64,000 bases of DNA from Oopsacas minuta (GCA_024704765.1 JAKMXF010000303.1:329897-393896), one strand, 5' to 3'. Shown: positions 47,235-58,464, counted from the stretch's first letter. A program made the numbers and translations. Notes: generated from the letters alone by a model not told the origin.

Positions 47235-48370
47235 TTTAAAAGTACTCTTTGCATGCGCTAAAATTAATGTCATAATACTTTAGCATAATAGATACACATT
47301 TGTAAATAATTATTAATTAATTCAGCCATTTTTTGGATTATTATATAATTATTAGTTATCAGTTAGTGTTTACATTTTATGTTCTATTAGCACCAGGGAA
47401 TTTGATATTTGGAATGATGTACTCTCTCTCTGAGAGCCTTCTACTCGGTTTCAACTCGATGACTAACTTAAATCTAGCTTGTTGACGTATGATAGTTAAT
47501 AAACATGAAAACTAACTTCTCCCAATGCAAAGTTAAGTACTTTGCGTAATTTTTCCATCATAAATCGGCGAGGTCGATGTTATAGTTAAGCAAATTAGCT
47601 AAATCTGGTTCAGCAACATCTGATGAGCTGCAGAGCTATAGAGCTGGTAGGGTGGGTTGAAGAGGTTCCTATTCGTAGAATTGAAACAAGCGATCAATGA
47701 TCTTTCAATTTACCCTCGATGAGCATTAACAAACAACCTATTTGAAAGACTCTTTACCATTAATGGTTACCGAACCTCTCCAAGTGAAAACGATCCCCAC
47801 ATGCTCACCTGTGAGTTCAGTGAACTTTCTAACAGCTGTAAAGAGATGCTCTTTAGCGTTTCCTTGAGTAATTTTAGGCATTTGTAACTTTAGATTTATT
47901 TGAAACAAGAACTGTTTGTATTTATATTAAATGTGTCACTGGATCGTAAGATATCCCAAGAAACGTGTCTAATTAGGAATTCAACCCTAAACTAATCCAC
48001 TAATGTCTCTGATTTTGAAGTGACGGTTTGAAAAGTGATGTCTAGAATTATACCACTGTGCATTGAGATGTTTATTAACTATCATACGTCAACAAGCTAG
48101 ATTTAAGTTAGTCATCGAGTTGAAACCGAGTAGAAGGCTGTCAGAGAGAGAGAGAGTACATCATTTCAAATATAAATTCCCTGGTGCTAATAGAACATAA
48201 AGTGTAGACACTAACTGATAACTAATAATTATATAACTAATCTTCATATAATAATCCCAAAAAATGGCTGAATTAATAAATAATTACTTACAAATGTATA
48301 TCTATTATACTAAAGTATTATGACATTAACTTCAGCGCATGCAAAGAGTACGCGCTGAGTACTTTTAAAT
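47235..48370. mobile_element. 1.1 kb foldback element with arms of about 270 bp
   Basis: The left arm (47235-about 47507) and right arm (about 48068-48370) are reverse complements over almost their whole length: AAAAGTACTCTTTGCATGCG against CGCATGCAAAGAGTACGCGC, and TCAACTCGATGACTAACTTA against TAAGTTAGTCATCGAGTTGA. The central 560 bp carry a small open frame (47738-47881, minus). The arms have diverged only a little, so the insertion is fairly young. Confidence 0.85.
47738..47881 (-). CDS. Tiny frame in the centre of the foldback element
   Basis: A 47-residue frame (ATG 47881, stop TAG 47738-47740) beginning MPKITQGNAKEHLFTAVRK and ending in NGKESFK. It reads like a folded segment (a helix followed by a VGIVFTWRGSV strand). 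I do not recognise the family, and it is too short for a transposase. It may be captured host sequence or chance. Confidence 0.25.
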   Translation of the reverse strand: MPKITQGNAKEHLFTAVRKFTELTGEHVGIVFTWRGSVTINGKESFK

Positions 48371-48385
48371 ATATGCAAATAAAGT

Positions 48386-48515
48386 ACACAATATCAGGGC
48401 TCTCAACTTGGAAACCTAGTTGAGAGTCTGATATTGTGAATCGTGAGATTTTTGACCAATCTCTCAATTTTGAAGGTTCATGGTCAGAGTGTAATGTATC
48501 ATTACACTCTCTCTG
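48386..48515. repeat. Two successive perfect hairpins
   Basis: CACAATATCAG and CTCTCAACT pair with AGTTGAGAG and CTGATATTGTG (48388-48438). Shortly after, AGAGTGTAATG pairs with CATTACACTCT across three bases (about 48487-48511). Confidence 0.7.
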
Positions 48516-49019
48516 GAAATTGAATATTTCAAATATACAAGTAGTAAAATTGGGATTACACAATTCGTATTCAAAACACTATCCATAAATTTGTGAAAAG
48601 TAAAAATATAATCTTTCCAGACGGGTATTAATTTGGGATAGGCAGAGATGAGAAACATGTACTCTATAACTTTGCATGGCTTGACAGATAACAACACAGT
48701 TCATAAATATAACACTGATTGATCTCAGGTTAATCGAGATACTTTTACGAAGGATTCAGCAGTCCATTAATTGATTGTAAATTATCTGGATTTTTGCTTA
48801 ATGTGGTATGAGATGCAACACTGAATATATCACACACAACCATGAATGCATAACTTAAATTAGCAACTTATAAATCTGAGTAATTTAAGTGTAAATCTTG
48901 CACACAACTCAACTTCATTCTTATATTTGATTGCTAGTCCGAATGTGTGCGTAAAACAATCTTCTTGTGACCCCCACTAATTTCTATAATTGGGGTACTA
49001 AGAGGAGGAAATTACCATC

Positions 49020-49110
49020 TTTAATGTTAATCTCAATTGTTGTGCTGTTTGTTTGTTTGTTTGTGTTGTTTGTCCGTTGTTAAGGAAAGATTTATGGTAT
49101 GCTATTTGAT
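49020..49110 (+). repeat. Fragment of the dispersed TTTG-rich repeat
   Basis: CTCAATTGTTGTGCTGTTTG, then TCCGTTGTTAAGGAAAGATT and TATGGTATGC, which match the start of 41835-42530. The rest of the unit is absent. Confidence 0.65.
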
Positions 49111-49312
49111 CATTACGTATTAGTGCTTTTGACAAAAAATGTGGAAATTGTGTTTGATATCTACAATTGCTCTATGGTCGAGGCTATCAAATAATTGCAT
49201 ATAAAAATTACAATATGAATCAGAAGATCTTTATAAGGAAACTAGAATGAGAATCGGAACGCTTTTAAGGATTGTATATTGCCATAATAATACAAGTATA
49301 CTTATTTTCGGG

Positions 49313-49837
49313 TTATGTTTCATGAAAGAAATCTGACTTGAAGACTATCCTCGGAGCTGCTGCTATCTGTTCGGGAGTAAACTCACTCAAGCGAGTAAAG
49401 TTAGACGGACCTTCCAGCTCCATAGAAATGTTAGAATTGAACGGATGCCTATCTCCCGGGAATAAATGTAAGTTCTCCATGAATCGCCTCTTACTAACAG
49501 GTAGTAGTTTAAACACAGCTCGTCTCAGCACCATGGTAGGGTCCAGTTTGTGTGCTTGTTCATGTGTCATAGACCTGAGTTGTCCGGGATACCCAGTATG
49601 CCAGCGTATCACTCTTGACTTCCAAGCATTTCTGTGCATGACCAGATTTGCACAGTTAGTAATCACCACACAGTCTCCATTACCTGAATTGGGTGCGTAA
49701 ATAGGCTTATGGAGACCTAGCAATATCCGTGAAACTATGTCAGCTACTCTACCCAGAATCTGTTTGTCTCCGTTCATTATGAACCAGATGGTAGAGTGAG
49801 TCCGTAACATCTGACTCAGATTTCTGTTAAGCGCCAT
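49313..49837 (-). CDS. MRPL13: Mitochondrial ribosomal protein L13 (uL13m)
   Basis: A 174-residue intronless frame matching the family length (178 in human). Landmarks: WFIMNGDKQILGRVADIVSR, LLGLHKPIYAPNSGNGDCVV, NCANLVMHRNAWKSRVIRWH, TGYPGQLRSMTHEQAHKLDP, then VLRRAVFKLLPVSKRRFMEN and LHLFPGDRHPF. uL13m is a large-subunit protein of the mitochondrial ribosome. There is little presequence ahead of the conserved start, as in other animals. No paralogue or break is seen. Confidence 0.96.
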   Translation of the reverse strand: MALNRNLSQMLRTHSTIWFIMNGDKQILGRVADIVSRILLGLHKPIYAPNSGNGDCVVITNCANLVMHRNAWKSRVIRWHTGYPGQLRSMTHEQAHKLDPTMVLRRAVFKLLPVSKRRFMENLHLFPGDRHPFNSNISMELEGPSNFTRLSEFTPEQIAAAPRIVFKSDFFHET

Positions 49838-51132
49838 ATAACCTAAGTTGCTTAGTTACAAAATAGGACATAAGTTATGCTGACTCATAAATAAGCCACC
49901 CTCTGACCCTCGGAGATACTTCACCCTAAGTAACGGTAGATTAATATCTTTATAGTGAGGGCATTATTCACTGCAGCGGGTATTAATATATAGGTCCCTC
50001 TGCGGGAGCGATTATCCAGAGTGGGGGTTACTATTCAAGTAAATCATTACCCATACCAGCTAATGTATTGCAGTGAAATCACTGGGATGTATGGTTTTCC
50101 TGGATATATCGCTAGTCCAGGGGTGTATGACTAAAATCGCTTGATCTACTCAGACTATAATCCCTAACTATTGGTAAAAAAGTAAATCTGGACAGATGGC
50201 AGGGGAGGAGTGATATAATCTTATATACTGATATGATTAGTGTTATTATAATATATTAAGTAAATCAGTAGAAATTTGACTCTCTATTGGGTAATTCTAA
50301 TATTCCGTTAATATTTCAAGGTAAGTCATAGACACTTGCTATTATCTATGCGTATGCGGCGCGCTTTCAGGCGCATGAATTTCAGTAAATACATTTCTGG
50401 GCATAGAAAAATCCGACCAGGCTCCCATATCGTAATACAAAATGAGAGGCTGGGTACTAGGCACTAGGAATGAATCGAACGAGTTTACGAACGAGTTCCT
50501 ATTTTGGTGAAATATACTGAGTTTGTAAACAAAATATTTCCCTCATGGAAGTCCATAGCTGTATGTTATTAATCGTCATATTTTGTGATATAACAAACCT
50601 GCAGCACGGAAGTGTTGATAGCAATTATGATAAATTGTAAGACAATGATGATGATATGGCCTTACTCTATCCTCTTTATTCTTATTAATCATACTATTAA
50701 CAATAATAGAAATCCAACTATATGAAATGATCGATAAATGTATTGTTATAGCATGAATTCAGTGAATATTTTGGTGTTAAAACCTCAAACAAATCGGCCA
50801 AGATCAGCCAAGACCTAGTTCTCTGTCGATTTACGGCACTAGGCGTATGATCCTGATAACTTGGATAAGCCCTTGCATGGTCATAGTAGTTGTGAAGTGC
50901 CTGATAGGTTGTTCTGGGATAGACCAGCAATATTACAAATACTGTAATATGTAATAGAATCAGGTCTAGGTCATATATATAATACCAGATATAAGAAAAT
51001 AAATAAATCGATTACAAACCTAATGTATTTTCACATAAAATAATATTCTACCTCTTTGAATGAGAAATAAGCTAATAGCTTGCTCTAAGCACTGCCAAAT
51101 CCACAAAGGCGTTACAAATTATTTTGTCTGTC
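49838..51132. other. Intergenic, no gene identified
   Basis: No frame here has recognisable content. A GC-richer patch (49960-50160) contains short repeated words such as GGGTATTAATATATAGG and TCGCTAGTCCAGGGGTG but no clear element ends. Confidence 0.35.
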
Positions 51133-52365
51133 CTAAAAGATTTGAAGGCAGTTCTTTACACCTTGAGATACAACAATAATATTTCCAGAATTATCCATGG
51201 TAACTCCCATCGGAGAGTTAGAAATAGGAATTTCATGAAGTGATTCGAATTGAGGATTGAAAATAGAAACGCAATTAGAAACACAATCTGAAATTAGAAT
51301 GTCATCATTAATATCTACTTAGAAGTAATACGAGTTAGGAATTTGATTTCCTTTCCCTCGAGATATTGCGTTCCTTTGTAAAATGAGATTTGAGTCGAAT
51401 AGATGACGACAAGGATTGGATTCGTCTAATATGTAAACGTATTTTTCAGATATTTTGATGTCATGAGGGAATTTTAGTGTGTATTTACCAAACTGTGATT
51501 TGAATTTGAATTCGCTAGAAAGTACCTGTATAAGATTGTTATAATAATCACAAATATAAATCTCTTGATTTTCTCTATTAATGGTCAGTGCTAGAGGATT
51601 GTTAAATTCAACTTCTCCTTTTCCAGATTTGCCAATTTTAGAAATAAACTCTCCATCTAGTTTATAACATAGGGTACAATGATTGCCTTGAAGTACAATA
51701 ATATTAGTCGCACTGATAGCCACAGATCTTGGATAGTGTATCTTACCTTATTACCTCCGAATTTGAACAGATAATTACCAGAACTGTCAAAAACTTTAAC
51801 ACAGTTATTCAACTGATCTGCTACATAAATATTACCAGTTCTTACATCAACAATCACTCCTCTCGCATCATTAAGTTCATTCGTTCTATTACCTTTCTCA
51901 CAAAGACTAACAACAGGCTGTATCTTGCTTTTATAGTTTATTTTACTTGTCATAACCTCCACTAGCCGACCCAAATTATTAACCTCAGCGAACAGTTTCT
52001 TATCATCACACACAAATTGGAACTTTTTGGGATCTGCAAGACTTTGACTATTTCTATTTTTTGATCCAACTGAGTGAGGAAATCCTCCAATAGAATCTAT
52101 TAGGGAACTGGTTAATTCTTCTTTGAGAACTGATCTCCTTCTTTCCAGAGCAATCTTCCTATTATTCTCTTTATCAACTTTAATTTGTATGAGCGATAAG
52201 ATGTTATAATGTTATCTAACTGTTTCAACAACTCATTTCCCCGTTTTTTCAAGGAATCGGTTAATTCCATGAATCGTGTTTGAATCGCTTCTCTAACTAA
52301 GCTTAATTCCAATTCATAGTTATCTCTTTTAATGCATCTTCACTAGGAATAGCAGTAACCATCAT
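51133..52365 (-). pseudogene. NHL-repeat gene copy with frameshifts
   Basis: The whole length of a gene like 53453-54676 can be followed in three frames. It has a coiled coil (52312-52112; MELTDSLKKRGNELLKQLDN), propeller blades with NIYVADQLNNCVKVFDSSGN (51850-51770), EFINKIGKSGKGEVEFNNPL-like sequence near 51640, IYICDYYNNLIQVL (51570-51530) and a final NCLQIF with stop at 51133. Frameshifts fall near 52330, 52060 and 51720, and a stop lies near 51318. It sits tandem, in the same orientation, 1.1 kb below the intact gene, so it is a decayed tandem duplicate. Confidence 0.8.
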
Positions 52366-52399
52366 AAGCTATCAGAGAGAGAGCTATATTTGGATATAT

Positions 52400-52480
52400 G
52401 GGAACCATATCCCCTAGTGAATAATGTTCGGGGAAACATTATTCACAAGGAACACTATTCGCTGTGACACAGGGATATTT
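52400..52480. repeat. Repeat with paired GTGAATAATGTTC motifs
   Basis: CCCCTAGTGAATAATGTTCG pairs with GGGGAAACATTATTCACAAG. Related words return at 56740-56940, so this is a member of a repeat family with self-complementary units. Confidence 0.55.
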
Positions 52481-52689
52481 TCTGACTTCCCAAAAAAATG
52501 GATCATGTCGATACAATACCAAGCTTCTCTGTGATTAATTTCAATGGAAATAACTATGTGTATCTACATTTTAGTCATTTCTATTATAGGAACTCTTTAG
52601 GGAGCAAATTACAATATTTACAGTTTTGTTGTATCGATATTTGAGGATTGGCTTGAACTCGAATGGTTCTCGGACTCTCTGAGGAAGTA

Positions 52690-53066
52690 ATAAATGTTGA
52701 GGATCTTGGTTGCAACTTCTTTAGTGTTGTGTCCTAGTTTTATAAGTGAGGGGTAGGTACTTCCTGAGTAGATGGTCTAGTGCGTCAGATGGATCCTTTG
52801 CGATTTTAGAGGCTCGGAAGGTGCTACTCTGATACGTGTTCTTACACATTCTCCTTGATGGGTGGTAGGAGGACTGGTTGCCTGTATTCTTGTGTTACAG
52901 GGAGGATTTTCTTCTGGTCAGGGTCATATCTGAAGTTTTGGGTCTCATTTGTTGCGGTCTCCTTCAGGTTGTAGGGTCCCAGCGGTAAGTCCATGATGGG
53001 ATATGTTGCGGCTACGTCATCAAAGTATATGGTGAGGACCTTCCTGGGGGTGACTTGTGGGTGTTA
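52690..53066 (-). pseudogene. Unrecognised coding remnant
   Basis: A minus-strand frame from about 53066 to 52848 reads protein-like sequence (VLTIYFDDVAATYPIMDLPL, then GPYNLKETATNETQNF and ILPVTQEYRQPVLLPP) before a stop. A second frame just below continues with FRASKIAKDPSDALDHLLRK to a stop near 52728. Base composition is richer in G and C than the flanks. I do not know the family; a fragment of a mobile-element gene is likely. A splice donor near the frame switch cannot be excluded. Confidence 0.35.
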
Positions 53067-53452
53067 AGAATTAAAGTTGTACACAGGCGGGGGGTTCCGG
53101 TGCAAGCGGTAGGCCTATTGGGATCCCACATGTCGTAAGTAGAAAAAATTCGTTTGTTAAAATAACTTTTGTTGTAGATTGAATAGGTCCCATCCAGAGC
53201 CGTAGCCAGGGTACTATGCCTCTGGTCCCATTGAATGTGATAAAATTATAATTTTCTATTAATATAATACTACAAAGATGGTAGTTTCATCAATACAATT
53301 AATTATGCATGAATTAGATATGTCAAACTAAGATTGAGGAATCAAAAATAATAGAATTGTTCGTATAAAATGCATAAGAAATTACTAAAATCAAAAAATA
53401 TTACATCCAATAATTTAATAGAAGTAAAATATATAATACAGCAAGAATGAGG

Positions 53453-54676
53453 TCAAAATATCTGAAGACAATTGCTCTCACCCTGACACACAACTATAAC
53501 TCTATCTTTGTCATCTAAAGTAACTCCCATTGGAGAGCCAGAAACTTGAATTTTATGAATTAATTCGAATTTTGGATTGAAAATAGCAATGCAATTACAG
53601 TCACAATCTGATACTAGAATATAGTTAGAATTGTCTATGAAAAAGTTACAAGGATTAGTAACTTGCTTCCCCGTTCCTCTAGAAATAACCTTCTTCTTTA
53701 GCGTATAATCAAAGTCGAAGAGATGAATGCAAGGATTTGATTCATCTAGAACATAAATGTAATCAGCAGATAGTTTGATGTCCAGGGGTTGTTTGAGATC
53801 ATCACCACCAAATTGAGATTTGAAAACAAGATATTTTGTGACTACTAAGATACGATTATTAGAATTATCACATACATAAATATCTTCGTTTGATTTATCA
53901 AAAGTTAAACCTAATGGCTCGATAGAGTCTAATCCTCCTTTTATATATTTTCCAATTTTAGATTTAAAAGTACCATCAAGTTCATAGTTTAGAATACAGT
54001 TGTTACTTTGAGAAATAAGAATTCTATCACCACAAATTGCGATGCTAGTAGGATAGTTCATTACTCCATCTCCTTGAACCTCTTTAATCTTCGACAAACA
54101 ATTGGCAGAACTGTCAAATACTTTAACACAGTTGTTCCATTGATCTGCTATATAAATGTTACCAGTTTTATCATCAATAGCTAAACCATATGGACCGTTA
54201 AGTTGATCAACTCCCTCTCCTCTGTCACAAACACTCACTATAGGTTGTGTCTTGCTTTTATAGTCTACAGAACTTTCCACTCTATCAACCAGATGACCTA
54301 GTTTGTCACATTCAGCTATCAGGCTTCTGTTATCACACACCAAGTGTATAGTAGGAGGTTCATCAGGGTAATCAGTTATGAGTGGAGGGCTAACTAGCTT
54401 CTGAATTGGTCTTAGAGGAATTGTTAATATGTCTAGTTCATGTAATTCATTCGATCTTTCTATGGATAACTTTTTCGCATCCAATATTTCAACTTGACTT
54501 TTATATGAGTGATAAGTAGCTAGAAACTTATCTAACTCCCTCAATAATTCAGCTTCTCTCGCTTTCAAGCAATTTATTATCTCAAGAAATTGTCTTTTTA
54601 TCTTCTCTCTAATTTTTGTTAACTGCAGTTCATAGCTGTCTTCTACTGGAGGTTTTACAATTGAACCAGCTGCCAT
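53453..54676 (-). CDS. NHL-repeat protein with coiled coil (TRIM/brat-like, no RING or B-box)
   Basis: An intact 407-residue intronless frame. A coiled coil spans about residues 15-90 (KIREKIKRQFLEIINCLKAR and on). Six NHL blades follow from about 150 to the end, each with the DxxGNIYIADxxNNxxxVF pattern, for example GNIYIADQWNNCVKVFDSSA, ISQSNNCILNYELDG, DIYVCDNSNNRIL and YVLDESNPCIHLFD, ending ESNCLQIF. TRIM-NHL proteins use this propeller to bind RNA or proteins; without RING and B-box this one cannot be an E3 ligase by itself. Two damaged copies lie at 51133-52365 and 40409-41850, which marks a small local family in turnover. Confidence 0.82.
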   Translation of the reverse strand: MAAGSIVKPPVEDSYELQLTKIREKIKRQFLEIINCLKAREAELLRELDKFLATYHSYKSQVEILDAKKLSIERSNELHELDILTIPLRPIQKLVSPPLITDYPDEPPTIHLVCDNRSLIAECDKLGHLVDRVESSVDYKSKTQPIVSVCDRGEGVDQLNGPYGLAIDDKTGNIYIADQWNNCVKVFDSSANCLSKIKEVQGDGVMNYPTSIAICGDRILISQSNNCILNYELDGTFKSKIGKYIKGGLDSIEPLGLTFDKSNEDIYVCDNSNNRILVVTKYLVFKSQFGGDDLKQPLDIKLSADYIYVLDESNPCIHLFDFDYTLKKKVISRGTGKQVTNPCNFFIDNSNYILVSDCDCNCIAIFNPKFELIHKIQVSGSPMGVTLDDKDRVIVVCQGESNCLQIF

Positions 54677-54859
54677 TATTTGGGATGGATATAGGTGAAT
54701 TGTGGTGAATATGAATAATAAAGAGCTAACGAAAGTAAGATTTAATTACTGAATGACATTCTGAATACGTAAAGTTATTAAATCACTTAAATATAAAATC
54801 CTGATAAGAAGTGCAGTTTTGACCGCTTTTCCATATATTAAATATGTAAATCCGCATGC

Positions 54860-55165
54860 GGATTTAGTGACAACCTTTGGGAGACGATCAGGGTCTTTAT
54901 TTACAAATTTTTGATGTTGAGGAAGTACTTAGTTAAACGCAATTCCATTAAGACGGGATGAGCGCCTTTGTCTACGAATTTTGATGTCATGGAAGGCTTT
55001 TTTACACTAATTGAACACAATTCCATTGGGAGGGGAACGGTGTCTTTATTTACAATTTTATAGATGTTGGATGAGGATTATTTTGTACTAGTTAAACACA
55101 ATTCCATTGGGAGAGGATCACGGTCTTGATTTGCAAAATTTCGATGTGGAAACAGTTTAAATTTC
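54860..55165. repeat. Degenerate tandem repeat, period about 80 bp, four units
   Basis: Each unit contains a GTCTTTATTTACAAATTTTTG-like block, a GATGTTG(A/G)-like block and an AAACACAATTCCATTGGGAG-like block, with units starting near 54888, 54952, 55030 and 55111. Unit identity is partial. No coding frame runs through it. Confidence 0.65.
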
Positions 55166-55239
55166 CACAAGTCCCCCATGCGATTTACATTTTTAATAGC
55201 TCCTCTTTTCACATAGATACAAAATGAATACGCTGTGGC

Positions 55240-56735
55240 TACAGTATCGGTACTGTACTACAAAGAACTGTCACGGCATAACTGGTCCCCTCTGGCCATA
55301 ACTGGTCCGGCAATATGGATACCGGTGTCAGAGGGTCAGATATCCCCTCGGACTTCTGGCACTAGGGCCAAGAGCCCCTGGACATCTAGCCCTAGGGCGA
55401 GATCTTCCCCTTTGGGGACTCTCTCTATTAATACAAAAGACTCTGCTTAATAGGGATATATCGGGACAGGGTGTATTTAGATGCGTGGCGGGTAACTTGT
55501 AGTGCTATTTCAGCCAGCCATGAAGGACACAAAGTGCCGATCTTTAAATTCGTGCAGGATCAATATATTCCTGTACAAAAATGTACCATCAAGCATACCC
55601 AGATTCTTAGAGAGACACTTACACATGAAGAAGTGCTTCTCAACAGACTTTCGCGATTATTTGGCCTTGAGGCAAATCTGTAATCCGTAGAATATCGGAA
55701 TATAATAGAATAATTCAGGATTAAAGGCTCACGAGATATGAAAACCAATGGAATCGGGGTAACATGGATCCCGACGGTTTCTTGATATACTGTCATATAC
55801 ATTAGCCCACTGAAATTGAACACATTGTTTCTCACCACAAGTGCAAGTAGTATATTAGTTTATACATAGGCGCAGAACCGGGGCCAGGTCCCACGAGAGG
55901 GGGGTGAGTCTGGTACGAAAGTACCAAGGCCAGGGTCAGTTGGGGGCCCGATAGCTAGTAATAATTTAGGTTAGAGAGAGGACGAAATAAAGTGTAAGTG
56001 GTGAATTCGAATATAACAGTTAAAAGGAAAAATAATGCCTGAGTGAATGACGCCTATGATTGTTTGACTGATAATCCTTGTACATATTTTATATATGAGG
56101 AACCCAAATATCAATTAAGGGTGAAGACTCCACTGGGTAAGGTAACAAAGGAAATCATGGCATAGTCAATAAAAACGTAAATATTTCATGCGATTGCTTA
56201 TTTGAAACGTTTAGAAATGTGTCCGTTAAATTTTTCATTCGCAAAAACAGATAGGGGCCCCGACCTGGAATTTCTCTAACGGGCCCTGCCGGGGCAGGGG
56301 ACTTAAGCCTCCCCATTCGATTCGTTACAGTCTCATAGAGCTAATAAAATATAAGTAATTGTGTGAGCCCTCACTGGATATTCGAGTGTGGGAAAGTTCG
56401 CGTCCCTGCTATCATAAATGAAATACGTACTAGTATATAGCTGATTTTTGTTTAGGCTGTGCGATGTATGGGTGTAAGGGAATCAGGGGAGGATCGTTCT
56501 GCAAAGGGTGAAGCGGTTATTGGTACCAGAACTGGTCCGGTGTATCAGCCGAGATTATACCCCGTCCTAAAATGTACTCGTATGAAGTGGACAAGCCCAG
56601 AATATGCCCAGGCATATTCTGGGGCTAATACAGCGGGGCCGGATCAATGAAGGCAAGGATGGACCAGTTGTGATCGGCCATAACTGGTCCCGGACCAGTT
56701 AAAGCGTGATAAAACATTTAACAGTACCGGTGTCA
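55240..56735. repeat. Repeat-rich block bounded by ACTGGTCC motifs
   Basis: CATAACTGGTCCCCTCTGGC and CATAACTGGTCC repeat at 55278-55310. GGACCAGTT and GGCCATAACTGGTCCCGGAC recur near 56660-56700, both direct and inverted. Between them are GGGGCC-rich patches (55880-55960, 56250-56310) that resemble each other in style. It may be a 1.4 kb non-autonomous element; there is no supported gene in it. Confidence 0.4.
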
Positions 56736-56739
56736 TTTG

Positions 56740-56960
56740 GAATCCTGTTCCCTCGAACACTATTCCCTAGGGAATATTGTTCCCCCGAACATTATTCACT
56801 AGTGAATCATATTTAGGGAAACAAGATTACCAGTAAGAATGGTGGGAAAATCTGTCACAGCGAAGACTGTTTCCAGTGAATAATGTCCCCTGAACGTTTA
56901 TTCTTTAGTGAATATGTTTCTTTCGAATATTATCCATTCGTAAATAGTGATATGAGAATC
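56740..56960. repeat. Clustered GAACATTATTCACTAGTGAA-like motifs
   Basis: Alternating direct and inverted copies of ATTCCCTAGGGAAT, GAACATTATTCAC and AGTGAATAATGT, related to 52400-52480. The cluster could fold into several hairpins. Confidence 0.55.
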
Positions 56961-57374
56961 TTGAAATTCCGATTAAACATATTTTGTTACCCCAGTATAA
57001 ATGCTGAGAGCAAATCTCTTCCAATATTTTCAGATTTGTGTAAATTTGTTTATTCATAGTTTATACCCAAATAAGTATCGACAACTAAATTTAGATATGA
57101 TTAATTAAAAAGTGTAATACTTGGGTTCAACACAATCTATTTTGCATTTAATATTGCTTACTAAGGATAGGATACAATTTTGAAATTTGGCCGACCGCTG
57201 AAAGTCTTGAAATGGTGAATGCGGCCCTCTACCCGACCCCTGGCACTATAATCATATGATTCTTATCCAATCTAGTTTTGAACCTAATAATTGTTAAGAT
57301 TGAAATCTTACAATAATCAAGAAATACTGAGTATCCAACTTACATTAGCAGCATAGTTTAGATTAGGTTGCATG

Positions 57375-57715
57375 CTAATATGTAAACTATTTGAATGTCT
57401 CAATGTAATGTAGATAATTCATTCTTACATTATTAACGTAAGGAATTACATTTACTGAGATCTGTTGTCTCATATTTTTGGGACATAACTAGAGATCTCA
57501 GTGCGAGGCAAGGATGGATATTTGCCTCAATATATTGGCGATTACAATAAGGAGGAGACAACTGCCTCCTCTGCCTCAGTGTTAGTTATGCCCTAGTATT
57601 TTATCTGTAAACTATTAGAATGTCTCAATGTAATGTAGATAATACATCCTTACATTATTAACGTAAGGAATTACATATATTGAGATCTGTTGTATCATAT
57701 TTTGAGGCACTGTAA
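57375..57715. repeat. Duplicated 100 bp hairpin around a second inverted repeat
   Basis: Two direct copies (57380-57475 and 57609-57705) contain GAATGTCTCAATGTAATGTA and AACGTAAGGAATTACAT; each copy is itself an inverted repeat (TCTCAATGTAAT with ATTACAT...TGAGA). The spacer is flanked by GGGACATAACT and AGTTATGCCCT, which form another inverted repeat, so one foldback element appears to have landed inside another and copied its target. Confidence 0.65.
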
Positions 57716-57894
57716 TATAGTACCATAGAGAGTCAACATCTATAATATTTAGAGGGAATACTGCAATTTACCAACACATTGTCATATTGTTACGCGTTAA
57801 AATACCCTAGTACTTAGATTCAATGAAATGTAACCGAATATAGAATAAATATAATATGACATTACCCCTGGCTTCTTTAATTATTAAACGCGCG

Positions 57895-57920
57895 AACGAG
57901 CGCGAGCTTCGCGAGTATTG
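57895..57920 (+). repeat. GC-rich palindromic end of the dispersed repeat
   Basis: GCGAACGAGCGCGAGCTTCG resembles the GC-rich end of the dispersed family at 42510 and 63830. It is an isolated fragment. Confidence 0.45.
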
Positions 57921-58464
57921 GAGTGCAGCATATGTATAACTATATGCTTCATATATTCTGTGATACCTGGGTGCGTGATTATTGAAACATAATTATGAGG
58001 GTGGGCGAAAAATGACCTATATCATCAGGTGCTATCCCCATGTTCATAATACATTAGGGTACGGGAAATTTATACTATGTACAATTAGCGTGCTGTGCGG
58101 GTTGCCTAACTCTAGATGAAGCCCTGATTCTGTGCTATCCTACTATCCTGGGATCTTATAACTAGTAGGTGAAATATTATGAGGCCGGTGTAACCGGTGA
58201 GGGTGGCCTGATAACTAATACAGTAGGACCAACGAGCCATCTATGGCATATTATAGCTAGTGTGAGAAATTAGTAGTCCTATTTCACTGGATTGGTTTCT
58301 GATATGCTAGCGGTATACGGATCTCAGGGATCGCCAAAATGCTTGTGTTTTAGGTCCCAAAAAGGCGATCGCACCAGGGGCAAGCAAAACACTCTGCAGC
58401 AGCATCTCGGGAGTGCATACGCTCTGAATAAACAGGTGGCGGTGTCTAATCCATAAAACATATA

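Noticed and set aside
47620-47655. CTGATGAGCTG resembling a hammerhead core
   Set aside because: A partial stem can be drawn but no GAAA or cleavage triplet is present.
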